A DNA stretch of 64,000 nucleotides from Rhodanobacter sp. LX-99 (GCF_018599185.1 NZ_JAHFVL010000003.1:516512-580511); one strand, 5' to 3'. Positions 36,464 through 46,180 are shown, numbered from the stretch's first letter. Translations and numbers: made by a program. The notes: generated by a model not told the origin, from the letters alone.

Positions 36464-37426
36464 ATGCCGAGCATGAAGCGAATACTGAAAGGCCTTGGCC
36501 TCCTGCTGGCACTCGTGGCCGGCGGCTATTTCGTGGTCTATGCGCATCGCGCCTTGGCTGGCAAGGATCTATCCGCGCTGCTCGACAGTAGGGTACTTGT
36601 TGCCACGGGTTGCCTTACCCTGCTCTACACTCTGTCCATTCTGACAACGGCTCTCGCCTGGGCCAGGCTGTTGCGAGCCATGCAACAGCCTGCCGGGCTT
36701 GCACGCCTGCTACCTATCCTGGCCACCACTCAGTTCGGCAAATACCTCCCTGGCAATGTAGCCCAGCACATAGGACGCATCGCATTGGCACGCGGCACGG
36801 GCGTGCAGATGTCGCCGGCACTTCTCTCCGTAGCCTACGAACTCCTGCTGGCGCTGGTCGCCAGCGCGCACATTGGCGCGCTCACCCTGCTGTGGGCACC
36901 TCCAGCCGCGCTGCTGCAGCTGCAAATAACCCAGTACCGGGTGCCGTTGCTGATTGTGGTGACTTTAGGCGCACTGGCCGCATTGCTGCTTGCGCCGCGC
37001 ATTGCCATCTGGGTGACCCGCTTGCGAAACCCCTCACCCAAAGAAGTCATAGCCGCGCCGGCAAGATTGCACCTCGATCCGGCAACGGTCGGTAGCTGCT
37101 ACGCGCTGTATGCGAGCAGCTTCGTCATGATTGGCTATGGCCTCTGGCTGGTTGCCGGTTCGTTGACGCCTGCTGGCGCGTTGATGCCTGGCCCGGTGTT
37201 CTTCATCGGCGCATTCGCCAGCAGCTGGATCCTCGGCTTTGTCGCCCCCGGTGCACCGGCCGGCCTTGGTATCCGAGAAGCCATGTTGAGCGCCTGGCTC
37301 AGCGGGGTGCTGCCCCCCGTGGAAGTGGTCCTGCTTGTTGTCGCACTGCGCATAGCCACCACCCTCGGGGACCTGGTCAACTTTATCTGGGGGAGTGTGG
37401 TCATGTTTCGGCAGCGCAATGGTTGA
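36464..37426 (+). CDS. UPF0104 / lysylphosphatidylglycerol-synthase-TM family membrane protein
   Basis: About 320 residues, nearly all membrane segments (GLGLLLALVAGGYFVVYA, VLVATGCLTLLYTLSILTTALAWARLL, SVAYELLLALVASAHIGALTLLW, PLLIVVTLGALAALLL, FIGAFASSWILGFVAPGAPAGLGIREAMLSAWLSG). TTQFGKYLPGNVAQHIGRIALA and FVAPGAPAGLGIREA are family motifs. The family is flippase-like and often sits beside GtrB-type genes. ATG at 36464 has AAAGG close upstream; ATG at 36473 is an alternative. Confidence 0.82.
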   Translation: MPSMKRILKGLGLLLALVAGGYFVVYAHRALAGKDLSALLDSRVLVATGCLTLLYTLSILTTALAWARLLRAMQQPAGLARLLPILATTQFGKYLPGNVAQHIGRIALARGTGVQMSPALLSVAYELLLALVASAHIGALTLLWAPPAALLQLQITQYRVPLLIVVTLGALAALLLAPRIAIWVTRLRNPSPKEVIAAPARLHLDPATVGSCYALYASSFVMIGYGLWLVAGSLTPAGALMPGPVFFIGAFASSWILGFVAPGAPAGLGIREAMLSAWLSGVLPPVEVVLLVVALRIATTLGDLVNFIWGSVVMFRQRNG

Positions 37427-37630
37427 TATGGGAAGGCTCGCTCGTTTGGCGCGTCCAAGCAGAGATCGCGCCCGAGCAACCCCAGAAGAGCCGCTGCCTT
37501 CGATCACGCGGCACGCAACCTGGAGGCTTCCCGAGTCAAACCGCCCGAATGCTATCGTGCCGCACGACTCCAACAATCTGAGACGTGACCGAACTCCGAC
37601 ACGTATGCGAACCTTGCTCCAAGGACGACT

Positions 37631-38605
37631 ATGAAACTCATCATCCAGATTCCATGCCTCAATGAATCCGAGACCCTGGCGATCGCCTTGGCGGAGCTGC
37701 CACGTGAAGTCCAAGGCTTTGATTCGGTCGAATGGCTGATCATCGACGACGGCTCGACCGACAATACGGCGGAAGTCGCTCGTCAGAACGGTGTCCATCA
37801 CGTGGTGCGCCACCCGGTGAATCGCGGCCTCGCGGTGGGTTTCATGTCCGGCCTCGATGCATGCCTGAGGCTCGGCGCGGACGTCATCGTCAACACTGAC
37901 GCCGACAATCAGTATTGCGGCGCCGATATTCCCAAGCTGACGGCACCGATCCTGGCCCAAGAAGCCGACATCGTCATTGGTGCCCGACCGATCGAACAGA
38001 CCGAACACTTCTCCTGGATCAAGAAGAAGCTTCAACGCCTTGGCAGTTGGGCGGTACGTGTGGCCAGCAAGACCGATGTTGCGGACGCCCCCAGTGGCTT
38101 CCGCGCGATGTCCCGCGAAGCGGCCATGCGCCTCAATGTGTTCAATGCCTATACCTATACGCTGGAAACCATTATCCAGGCCGGCCAGAGCAATCTGCGT
38201 ATCGTCTCTGTTCCAATTCGTACGAATGGCGATCTGCGGCCGTCGCGCCTGGTGAAAAGCATCAGCAGCTACGTCCAGCGCTCGCTGGTCACGATCCTGC
38301 GCGTTTTCGTGATATATCGTCCACTTGCTCTGTTCTTCTATGCGGGATCGGTCTTTCTTCTCACCGGGGCAGTCGCCGGTATCCGGTTCCTCTATTTCTA
38401 TTTCGACAATGGCGGAGAGGGCCACGTTCAATCGGTCATTTTTGCCTCCTTGTGTATTACGCTCGGCATGCTGTTCAGCATGATGGGGCTAATCGGCGAC
38501 CTGATCGCGACCAACCGCAAACTGCTGGAACGAATCGATATTCGTCTCCGGCACTTGGAATTCGGAAGCAGCGATCGTAATCATGTAAATATTAAAAATG
38601 GTTAA
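37631..38605 (+). CDS. GT2 polyprenyl-phosphate glycosyltransferase (DPM/GtrB-like)
   Basis: 324 residues. GT-A domain with LIIQIPCLNESETLAIAL, LIIDDGSTDNT, VNTDADNQY (DxD) and a C-terminal pair of membrane segments (PLALFFYAGSVFLLTGAVAGIRF, VIFASLCITLGMLFSMMGLIGDL). This is the dolichol-phosphate-mannose-synthase/GtrB layout: it should load a sugar on undecaprenyl phosphate. AAGGACGACT precedes the ATG. The next gene overlaps by 8 bases and is a candidate user of that lipid-linked sugar. Confidence 0.88.
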   Translation: MKLIIQIPCLNESETLAIALAELPREVQGFDSVEWLIIDDGSTDNTAEVARQNGVHHVVRHPVNRGLAVGFMSGLDACLRLGADVIVNTDADNQYCGADIPKLTAPILAQEADIVIGARPIEQTEHFSWIKKKLQRLGSWAVRVASKTDVADAPSGFRAMSREAAMRLNVFNAYTYTLETIIQAGQSNLRIVSVPIRTNGDLRPSRLVKSISSYVQRSLVTILRVFVIYRPLALFFYAGSVFLLTGAVAGIRFLYFYFDNGGEGHVQSVIFASLCITLGMLFSMMGLIGDLIATNRKLLERIDIRLRHLEFGSSDRNHVNIKNG

Positions 38606-40607
38606 TGGCATGAATATGGGCACCGACTCAGAGCGCTCAGCGAAAGCGCTTTCTCTCATTTCTTCCATTTTTTTTGGAGTGTTGCTGTCCCTGCTTTTTA
38701 TAGGGACAGCCAAGGTAGCGATTCATTCGGCGCCATCGTTCGATGGCGGAATGAATCTGGAAGTTGCCAGCTCCATCGCCAAGGGCGAAGGCTATCGCCG
38801 CTCCTACGCGCAGCGCGACGTTTTCCCCCACGAGATACAAACGGGCGCTCCATACATCCTGCCAGCCGCCGCCGTCTTCAAGATTTGGGGTATAGCCATT
38901 CCGCAAGCACAAGTAGTGAACATCGCCTACTTCGCCCTACTCTTGGCAACCACCTTTCTCTTGGTGAGGCAGAGAGGGAGCCGGACGCTTGCACTCTTCG
39001 CAGCCTGCACTGCTGCCGTTGTGCCTGGAATACTGGAATTCGGTTTCAGCGGCTATGGCGAAATACCGGCTATTGCCTTGGTTTTTACTGCTACTACTAT
39101 CTTCTACAACGAGCGAAGCAAGCGACCACTAGCCGCGGCATTCGTGGCAGGTGTGCTTCTCGCGCTGGCCGTGATTACCAAGACGGTGATGCTCATCGGG
39201 GCGGGTGCCCTCTGCCTTTGCGTCATCCTGGAGTTGGCATTCCCTGCAAATGGCCAGCGGGTGCCGCATGTAAAGAGAGCGGGGGCACTGGCAGCCGGCG
39301 GCACACTCGCCATGATTGCAATGGAGTTATGGAGAGCCGTGGCGCTGGGTGGCGCCGATGCCTGGGCGAACTGGTGGGCAGAGGAAACGTCGGGAATCTT
39401 CCGGCAGGCGGGTGTCCAAAGTGGGCTTACGGATACAACGACGGGCCTGCTCGGAAAACTGAGTTTGCACCTGCATCATCTGAGTCAGGATTATCGATTT
39501 GCCATATGGGCCACCATCCTATGGCTTGTACTCCTCGGCTTCGCCGGATTAGCAACGCTTTTGCGTTCACCCAAGCAGGCAGGCAAGTGGAGCACACTGA
39601 CCATCCTAGTTATCGCCATCGTCTACATGGCGTGGTGGCTGCTAGTGACGCCCACAGCCAAAGCGTGGCACCGGCGCATCATCGACGGCATGATCTGCGC
39701 CAATGTCGGGATGATCATGTTTGTCGCTACCTGGTCCAGTGATTGGCGTAATCGTGCGTACGGCAGACTGGCCAGGATGTCAGCCATATTGATCACATGC
39801 CTAATTCTCAGCCTTCCACTGGTATGGCTGGTAAAGGGTTCCCGAGCGCTCGTCTACGCCAGCACAAATCTTGATGACAATCGCGCGCTCCTACACGTGG
39901 TCCAAGAAGTGCGAGCGCTCCCGAAGAACGCCTACATCTTCGGTGTCGGCTGGTATTCCGCCCCAACCGTCTCCCTTCTCGCGGAGCGGCTCATTCTGGA
40001 TTTCAATGACATTCCCGTATCGCGCCTGGAAACCGGACGGCCGGTCTATTTCGTGCAGGAACCGGGTGATTCCACGGACTATCTTGGGCGTGTTCGATCG
40101 ACCTACCAGCTACCCGAAGCATCGCCGGGCAGCTATGCCTTATTGGCAGCCACCTCACTGACACCCTCACAACTCGTCCCTCAGCACGATAAAGTTCGTC
40201 GCTACATTAATGCCTCCGATAACTACAGCTACATGCACGGATTCAATGAATCCGAAGGTAGCAATGGTCGATGGCTCAGTGACGACAACCTCGTTCTGCT
40301 GACACCCACGGTGGGCGATCATTTCGAACTGGTTGTCTATACGCTTCCGCAAGCCTCGTATTTGTACGACAGCGCACCGAAGATCATAGTCAGCTTCAAT
40401 GGCTGCGCCGCACCGGCCCAGGACAGTATTCCCGGAAACATGTCGAAGCTGATCTTCCCAATTCCAGACAACTGCAGCATCACGCCGAGCCAACCCGTCA
40501 ATGTTCGTATCGAAGTCGATAACCTTATTGACGCTGCCATAACGCGCGACCCGCGTTCGCTCAGCGTAGTTGGAAAGGAGCTCGGATTCGTAGGACCACA
40601 GCCTTGA
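38598..40607 (+). CDS. Large GT-C-like membrane protein
   Basis: 669 residues. About ten membrane segments occupy residues 1-420 (for example LISSIFFGVLLSLLFIGTA, VVNIAYFALLLATTFLLV, FVAGVLLALAVITKTVMLIGAGALCLCVILEL), followed by a soluble C-terminal part of about 230 residues. A short acidic motif in the first outer loop (SAPSFDGGMNLEVASSIAKGEG) is where GT-C enzymes carry their catalytic Asp. It is translationally coupled to the GtrB-like gene. I infer a polyprenyl-phosphate-sugar-dependent transferase; no close family is recognised. Base composition is lower in GC than the flanking housekeeping genes. Confidence 0.65.
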   Translation: MVNGMNMGTDSERSAKALSLISSIFFGVLLSLLFIGTAKVAIHSAPSFDGGMNLEVASSIAKGEGYRRSYAQRDVFPHEIQTGAPYILPAAAVFKIWGIAIPQAQVVNIAYFALLLATTFLLVRQRGSRTLALFAACTAAVVPGILEFGFSGYGEIPAIALVFTATTIFYNERSKRPLAAAFVAGVLLALAVITKTVMLIGAGALCLCVILELAFPANGQRVPHVKRAGALAAGGTLAMIAMELWRAVALGGADAWANWWAEETSGIFRQAGVQSGLTDTTTGLLGKLSLHLHHLSQDYRFAIWATILWLVLLGFAGLATLLRSPKQAGKWSTLTILVIAIVYMAWWLLVTPTAKAWHRRIIDGMICANVGMIMFVATWSSDWRNRAYGRLARMSAILITCLILSLPLVWLVKGSRALVYASTNLDDNRALLHVVQEVRALPKNAYIFGVGWYSAPTVSLLAERLILDFNDIPVSRLETGRPVYFVQEPGDSTDYLGRVRSTYQLPEASPGSYALLAATSLTPSQLVPQHDKVRRYINASDNYSYMHGFNESEGSNGRWLSDDNLVLLTPTVGDHFELVVYTLPQASYLYDSAPKIIVSFNGCAAPAQDSIPGNMSKLIFPIPDNCSITPSQPVNVRIEVDNLIDAAITRDPRSLSVVGKELGFVGPQP

Positions 40608-41050
40608 TTTCGAACCAGCGTCGACCGCCGAAAAAGCAGAGAGTCAAGCCGCAGGATCGCATTCATGACGCCGTTCCGCCACTCTCGCCGACAAACGGCG
40701 CCGAAATCTCGGCCCATCATTTCTTGTGATCAAGCTCGCTCTGCAGACTCAATGCCCGTTATGCCCGTGCAACGAATCCCGAATAGTAGAAGTACGTCGG
40801 CGCCGACACAAAGAGGCTTGCCGCTTGAGCCAAAACTCCCGCAACAGGCATCGTTGTCCGGCAACGAAGGTAGATTCGATCCCCAAAGTCCGTTGCATAC
40901 GCATCGGATCGAAACTCTGCGACGATGGCGAAGTGAACCGTCCCGACTTTCGCGGAGACTCCAACTCTTGAGAGGATGGAGCGAAGAAAACCTCGAATGA
41001 AGAAGGCCCCTGTACTCTCCGTAGGTTCGCGAGCGAGCCGTACGCAAAGC
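40608..41050. other. Degenerate non-coding stretch upstream of the IS remnants
   Basis: No frame here is convincing on either strand. It probably contains older, unrecognisable parts of the adjacent transposase remnant, since the recognisable coding starts abruptly at 41051. Confidence 0.4.
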
Positions 41051-41281
41051 ATCGCGCTTGACTTCATCGAGCCAGGCCGGTCGATGCAGAGCGGTTGCAT
41101 CGAACGATTCAACGAAGCTTCCGGCGCGGCGTGCCTGAAATGCACGTCTTCCGCAATCTCACCGAAGTGTATGAGCAGGCCGAGCGATGGATTGCCGACT
41201 ACAACAGACGGGATCTCCTATGATTGCCTCGACGGGCTGACGCCCGCCCGTAAGCTCCCCCGTCAAGCGGACACTTCAAAA
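41051..41281 (+). pseudogene. Decayed IS3-family transposase (OrfB C-terminus)
   Basis: Read in changing frames, this matches the end of an IS3-type DDE transposase: SIALDFIEPGRSMQSGCIERFN, then after a one-base loss near 41114 SFRRGVPEMHVFRNLTEVYEQ and AERWIADYN, then after a second shift YDCLDGLTPARKLPR. The catalytic Glu (IERFN) is present but the N-terminal two-thirds is missing. It is a dead fragment marking past insertion in the polysaccharide locus. Confidence 0.75.
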
Positions 41282-41405
41282 GTAGAACCACTGGCGACCT
41301 GTTGGCGGTACTCAGCGGGCGTCAGGTTACCGAGTGATGTGAGGACGCAGTCCGTTGTAGTCGATTATCCACCAGTAAGCTGCCTCGCGCACATCCTCAC
41401 CTATG
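41265..41405 (-). pseudogene. Second IS3-family transposase remnant, opposite strand
   Basis: The minus strand encodes EDVREAAYWWIIDYNGLRPH and, after a frameshift near 41340, SLGNLTPAEYRQQVASGSTF followed by EVSA and a stop. This is the extreme C-terminus of a different IS3-type OrfB. The stop lies in GTCCGCTTGACGGGG, which resembles an IS3-group terminal repeat. It meets the plus-strand remnant tail to tail. Confidence 0.75.
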
Positions 41406-41553
41406 CTCATCGAAACCACTGCGATCGAAAGCGTGAGCGCCAGGCTAGGCATCGATCTGAATGACGATTACATCGCGCGTGCCGTAACAAGTATTATGCC
41501 GCGGACCGGTACCGTGACATTAGCGACACCCAGCCTACAGCGGCAAGCATTGC

Positions 41554-42543
41554 ATGGACGACTTCAAAATGAACGACGATGTGCCTGACCAGATTGCGAC
41601 CAATTTCACTCTGGACGTTTCCATCGTGGTGCCGGTGTATGGTGGCAGCGCCGCCTTGCCTGAACTGTGTAGCCGTCTGGATGCAGTGATGCGTAGGGCC
41701 GGACTCGATTACGAAGTGATCCTGGTCGACGATCGCGGCCAGGCCGAAGCCTGGAGCGCCATCAGTGCGGTTGCCGCCCAGTATCCACAGTTGCGCGGCC
41801 TGCGCCTTGGCCGGAATTTTGGCCAACACGCGGCTACCATCTGCGGCATCTCATACGCTCGCGGAAAATGGGTCGTCACAATGGATGACGACCTTGAACA
41901 TCCGCCCGAATCCGTTCCCACCTTGCTAGCCACCGGCGACGACGATCACCCGTTGGTATACGGCGTCTTCGAGAAGCGTACCCATGCGACCTATCGCAAC
42001 CTGAGCTCGGAACTGATGCGCCGCATGCTCAAGCGCGCGTTCCCCGACCTCAACGAGGACTACTGCTCGTTTCGCGCTATCCACGCCCCGTTGGCCAAAC
42101 AGCTCGATCGCTTCGGTTTCAACCGCCCCTACATAGACGGCATGCTGTCCTGGCTGACCTCGTCGGCACGCAGCGTCAGCGTACCGCATGAACAGCGACA
42201 GCATGGTGAGAGTACTTACACCATACACAAGCTCCTTTCACGTGCAGCCAACATCTTCGTCACCTTCTCCTATCTGCCACTGCGCATCGCCACGTTCAGC
42301 GGCGCCGGACTGGCGTCCCTCAGCTTTCTGTATCTGCTTTATGTCATCTACGGCAAGCTGAGCGGCAGCATCATCGATCCAGGTTACGCCTCGCTGATGT
42401 CCGTGATGCTGTTCGCCTGCGGCATCCAACTGCTGATACTTGGCGTGGTCGGCGAATACGTGGGCCGACTGATGGGGGCAACATTCCGACGGCCGGTGTA
42501 TGTAGTGGACTGCGACACGAGAAACCAGCAGCCAAAACCTTGA
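41554..42543 (+). CDS. GT2 polyprenyl-phosphate glycosyltransferase (GtrB/ArnC-like)
   Basis: 329 residues. GT-A domain with VSIVVPVYGGSAALPELC, LRLGRNFGQHAATICG and TMDDDLEHPPES (DxD), followed by two membrane segments (LRIATFSGAGLASLSFLYLLYVIY, LMSVMLFACGIQLLILGVVGEYVGR). This is the layout of GtrB and ArnC, which transfer a sugar to undecaprenyl phosphate. Its stop overlaps the next gene (TTGA), which is a GtrA-like protein. It is the second such enzyme in the plus-strand half. Confidence 0.9.
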   Translation: MDDFKMNDDVPDQIATNFTLDVSIVVPVYGGSAALPELCSRLDAVMRRAGLDYEVILVDDRGQAEAWSAISAVAAQYPQLRGLRLGRNFGQHAATICGISYARGKWVVTMDDDLEHPPESVPTLLATGDDDHPLVYGVFEKRTHATYRNLSSELMRRMLKRAFPDLNEDYCSFRAIHAPLAKQLDRFGFNRPYIDGMLSWLTSSARSVSVPHEQRQHGESTYTIHKLLSRAANIFVTFSYLPLRIATFSGAGLASLSFLYLLYVIYGKLSGSIIDPGYASLMSVMLFACGIQLLILGVVGEYVGRLMGATFRRPVYVVDCDTRNQQPKP

Positions 42544-43004
42544 ACCCCATCACCTCCGCCCCAACGCCAGCCGATGAAATGATCTACCGTCCTTTGAAGA
42601 TTACGTTGTCCAATCTCCGTCGCTCATCCTCGAACCGCGCACGGGCAGGCGAGATGCTGCGCTTCCTAGTCGGAGGGATATTGAATGTCGCCGTTGGCTA
42701 TGGCAGCTATCTGATACTGCTGCACTGGTTCCGCTACGAGGTGGCATACGCCATCGCGTATGTCCTGGGCATCGTCGTGTCGTATGTATTCGGCGCGCTC
42801 TACGTGTTCCGCCAGCCCATGCGTTGGCGCTCAGCACTGCGTTACCCACTGGTATATCTTTTACAATTCCTGCTGGGCTTGATCCTGCTCAGGATTCTGG
42901 TCGAGCTGGTGCACATGCCCCAGCAGTTTGCGCCACTGGCCGTCGCCGTGCTCACCATACCGGCTACATTCCTGGCGTCGCGAACCATCATTCGTACGAA
43001 TTAA
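42540..43004 (+). CDS. GtrA-like lipid-linked sugar flippase
   Basis: About 154 residues with four membrane segments (LRFLVGGILNVAVGYGSYLILL, VAYAIAYVLGIVVSYVFGALYVF, LVYLLQFLLGLILLRILVELV, LAVAVLTIPATFLASR). FGALYVFR is typical of GtrA. The family is thought to flip undecaprenyl-phosphate-sugar to the periplasm. The start is TTG overlapping the GtrB-like stop; an ATG at 42579 is an alternative. It forms a pair with the upstream gene. Confidence 0.88.
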   Translation: MNPITSAPTPADEMIYRPLKITLSNLRRSSSNRARAGEMLRFLVGGILNVAVGYGSYLILLHWFRYEVAYAIAYVLGIVVSYVFGALYVFRQPMRWRSALRYPLVYLLQFLLGLILLRILVELVHMPQQFAPLAVAVLTIPATFLASRTIIRTN

Positions 43005-43033
43005 GCATTGTTCGATATCTCGACGGAATCACG

Positions 43034-43753
43034 ATGAACAAGTCAGTCAAACCCGAGTTCGACCAGTATGCCAAGGGATACACTGATCTTCATCGCGCCA
43101 GCATACGAGTCAGCGGTGAGGATCCCGCTTTTTTTGCGGCGTACAAAACCACGTACATGGCCGCATGGCTCGGGGATGGCGTCTGCGCTGGCTCGTTTTC
43201 AATTCTCGATTTTGGCTGCGGCGTCGGCAATACCATTGATCACCTGCGCCGGGCGTTTCCTGCAGCGTCGCTGCAGGGTGCCGATCTGTCAGGCGAAAGC
43301 ATCCGACTTGCCACCGAATCCCATGCCCGCCAGGCAACATTCCGTACCATCGAAAACGCTCGCCTTCCGCACGAGAACGAGAGCTTTGACGTCGTCATGG
43401 CAGCCTGTGTTTTTCACCACATTCCGCCTGCCGAGCGTACACACTGGATGAGCGAGATCAGGCGGGTATTGAAGCCAGGCGGTCACGTTTTCGTCTTCGA
43501 GCACAACATGCTCAATCCGCTGACACTGAAGACGGTTCGGGATTGCCCCTTCGATGAAGACGCGATACTGCTACCGCGTTCTGAATTGCTCGGCCTGGTC
43601 CGGCACGCGGAATTCGATAGCATTTGTTGCCGGTACATCGTGTTCTTCCCGCGCCCACTCTCCTTCCTGCGTCCACTCGAACCGGCCATGGGCTGGATAC
43701 CGTTTGGCGCACAATACGTCGTTCACGGCACCGCCAGCCGGGTTTGCGCCTGA
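43034..43753 (+). CDS. Class I SAM-dependent methyltransferase, O-antigen locus
   Basis: 239 residues with a standard SAM motif I (ILDFGCGVGNTIDHL), motif for the acidic ribose ligand (LQGADLSGESI), ESFDVVMAACVFHHI and IRRVLKPGGHVFVFEHN. It lies 29 bases after the gtrA-like gene and is the last gene of the plus-strand half. The target is unknown; polysaccharide or sugar-nucleotide methylation is likely from context. Confidence 0.85.
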   Translation: MNKSVKPEFDQYAKGYTDLHRASIRVSGEDPAFFAAYKTTYMAAWLGDGVCAGSFSILDFGCGVGNTIDHLRRAFPAASLQGADLSGESIRLATESHARQATFRTIENARLPHENESFDVVMAACVFHHIPPAERTHWMSEIRRVLKPGGHVFVFEHNMLNPLTLKTVRDCPFDEDAILLPRSELLGLVRHAEFDSICCRYIVFFPRPLSFLRPLEPAMGWIPFGAQYVVHGTASRVCA

Positions 43754-43865
43754 TGAGCGCGTGCATGCGCTCGATAAACGCGACAACCTCGACGGCGACG
43801 AACGCCGACGGATTTACCCGGTGTTCGTGTATTGACGCGCAGCACACCGTGCGATGCGCGCCCGG

Positions 43866-44594
43866 TTAGAGCTTCGCCTCGATGACGATCAACGTGTAGG
43901 GAATACGCAGCAGTCCTGTCAAAATATAGCTTTCTGACTTCTCGAACACTTTTGCAACCAGGGCTTTCCATTCCGGCTCGGTACGGACGTTCCTCCCGCG
44001 ATCCTGCTTGAGCACCCAGTGAGCCAGCGGAGCTTGGCTGATCAGAAAGCAGGCCTCCAGACAGACCAACCTGCCACTGGGCGCCAATGACGCGCGCGCA
44101 AGTTTCAGCGCAATCAAGGCCTCGTTGTCGTCGAGATGATGCAGCAATCCGTTGATGACGACCAAATCAGCCCCCTGCATCTGCGCGGGGAGATGGTCAA
44201 CATAGTCTTCGGCTACTCCTACCAGGAACATCTTGTCTGGATCGCCCGCGAATTTCACACGCGCACTCGAAATGTATTCGTCGCTGATGTCGAAACCGAC
44301 ATACTTCACGCCCGCCGGAAGTAAATGCACGATGCTACCCGGGCCACAGCCGATATCTACGACCTTTTGGCCTGCCCGGGCTTGCCAGAAACGCTCGCTG
44401 ACCCATCTTCGCGCCTTCGTGGCACCGACAAGATCCTGAAAAACGTTGTAGACCCAGGGAAACGTGAAAATGTGCTTGATGCCACGATCGTCTTGCACGG
44501 AAGTTCCTCCTGCATCTGGGGCGCTGCCTTGGACACTCTCCTTCAACCGGTACCCATGCGATACGTTCGATCTGGATGCAGGCCACGCATTCAA
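43866..44594 (-). CDS. Class I SAM-dependent methyltransferase, O-antigen locus
   Basis: 242 residues. SAM motif I VVDIGCGPGSIVHLLP, YVGFDISDEYISSARVKF, ADLVVINGLLHHLDDNEAL and LAPSGRLVCLEACF are clear. The start overlaps the stop of the upstream membrane-protein gene by 4 bases (ATGA), so the two are coupled. It is the last gene of the minus-strand half and converges on the plus-strand half with 112 bases between stops. Target unknown. Confidence 0.85.
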   Translation of the reverse strand: MNAWPASRSNVSHGYRLKESVQGSAPDAGGTSVQDDRGIKHIFTFPWVYNVFQDLVGATKARRWVSERFWQARAGQKVVDIGCGPGSIVHLLPAGVKYVGFDISDEYISSARVKFAGDPDKMFLVGVAEDYVDHLPAQMQGADLVVINGLLHHLDDNEALIALKLARASLAPSGRLVCLEACFLISQAPLAHWVLKQDRGRNVRTEPEWKALVAKVFEKSESYILTGLLRIPYTLIVIEAKL

Positions 44595-46180
44595 TCGCTT
44601 TTCTTTTTACCATCATTGCCGGCCTTGTACCCTGACAGTACCGGCTCAGCAGCCACGGGCATCAACGCCGGCAGATACCGATGCCGCCGCTGTACCTTCG
44701 GCGAGAACACGTTGAGCCGATTTTGACTCAGTAGTTGAGTGAGCTCCCGGCGTTTCGCGAGCGGCCAACGACACACTGGCAATTCCGGTGCGCACGTCCG
44801 GACATGTTCGGGATTCCTGGTTAGGTCGTCGACCTGGTGCGCCATGCTGGCGTAGTAGGCCACCAGGTAAGGCCGCACCTGCCATTCGTGCCTCGACATG
44901 AGAATTTGCCCAGCAAGCAGCACCACGCATCCGGCCGTTGGCAACCACATGCCCAGAATGTGCTGTCGAGAGGAGGGTTGAAGCGTTCCGTTGATCGAAC
45001 CCGCCCACATGAGCAGTAACGCGATTAGATGCCCCCCGTACAGTAAAACGTAACGCGGCTGATTCAGATAGTCGTTGCCGGCAGTCGCTACACGGCCCAG
45101 GATGATGCCGGCCACCCACCCGTATGAAACCAGCATCAGGCACGCCGCAACGAAAACCGCGCGATTGTATTTGCCACGAAAAGCCGTTCGCCAGAACCAT
45201 AGATGTGCCGCGAACAACAGCACGCCCATCGCTATCTGCACCGTTGGCCAAGCCTCGACATGGATGAATCGTGTCGGGCTCCGATAAAATACTGGCAGCG
45301 TCAGCGGTAACACCGCCCACATCCACCAACCCTTGTCCTGAAAGTGCGGGATCAGTAGCCCCAGCCGGGACGACAGCGGTACCTCATGCATTCCGCCGAC
45401 AATTGGTACATTGATGTAGCCGATCCTCACCAGCACGGTGCACGCGACGATGAAGGCCAAAAGCTTCCATGTCGACCGATCCCTCTGCGTTGGGTCGCGG
45501 AGTTGCATCAGCAGCAAGGCCACCACAACGGCAATGACGGCGATCAGTGCACTATCGTCACTGCTAATACCCAGCAAGAATGTGATCAACACCAATGCTA
45601 CGTAACGCCGTGTGCGGTGAGCGTGCCACACCACGAGCACGAACAGCAGGATAATCAGGCTGGTGACGTTTTCGAGAGCTACCAGCGGCCAGGTCCAGAT
45701 GGCTGCGTCCGCGTTTAATGTAAACAGTACTGCACAAATCGCGGCCCATGCGAGATAGCGAAAAATATCACCGCGATCATTGCGCTGCTCCGCCACAATG
45801 ACCATAAAAAAAACCAGCGCGCAGGCCGCGGCAGCGAACACGCCGATCACAGCCCCGACTACAAAATCCAGATCAAAGTAACGCCATTCGAAAAGCAGCA
45901 CTAGCTTGAACAGTGGCTGCGAGTGATCCGCCCCCATACGTCGGACGAAAAAGTCACCCAGACCGAGGCTGCCGTTGATCGCCTTGCGCAGAAATACATC
46001 CAAAAAATACCACGAGTCGTCGCGAATGACCGGAGAGGAAGCGCGCAACACAAAATAGAGTGCGTTAAGCAAGAACAGGACCGCCACCACCCACGCCAAC
46101 ACGCAAGCGACGTTCCGGGTTGATGACAACGCTGCCAAACGATGATTGCCTTTCTGCATCAAACTCACTGGACATGCCAC
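44591..46180 (-). CDS. Large multi-spanning membrane protein, possible GT-C enzyme
   Basis: 529 residues with about ten membrane segments (VACVLAWVVAVLFLLNALYFVL, FVVGAVIGVFAAAACALVFFMVIV, LIAVIAVVVALLLMQL, ALLLMWAGSINGTL). The first periplasmic loop has RDDSWYFLDVFLRK, with acidic residues as in GT-C transferases. I recognise no specific family. It precedes and overlaps a methyltransferase gene. A role in adding or polymerising sugars on lipid carriers is inference. Confidence 0.6.
   Translation of the reverse strand: MACPVSLMQKGNHRLAALSSTRNVACVLAWVVAVLFLLNALYFVLRASSPVIRDDSWYFLDVFLRKAINGSLGLGDFFVRRMGADHSQPLFKLVLLFEWRYFDLDFVVGAVIGVFAAAACALVFFMVIVAEQRNDRGDIFRYLAWAAICAVLFTLNADAAIWTWPLVALENVTSLIILLFVLVVWHAHRTRRYVALVLITFLLGISSDDSALIAVIAVVVALLLMQLRDPTQRDRSTWKLLAFIVACTVLVRIGYINVPIVGGMHEVPLSSRLGLLIPHFQDKGWWMWAVLPLTLPVFYRSPTRFIHVEAWPTVQIAMGVLLFAAHLWFWRTAFRGKYNRAVFVAACLMLVSYGWVAGIILGRVATAGNDYLNQPRYVLLYGGHLIALLLMWAGSINGTLQPSSRQHILGMWLPTAGCVVLLAGQILMSRHEWQVRPYLVAYYASMAHQVDDLTRNPEHVRTCAPELPVCRWPLAKRRELTQLLSQNRLNVFSPKVQRRHRYLPALMPVAAEPVLSGYKAGNDGKKKSD

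Noticed and set aside
41403..41588. 61-codon open frame before the GtrB-like gene
   Set aside because: It overlaps the next gene in another frame and follows IS debris; no family or ribosome site supports it.
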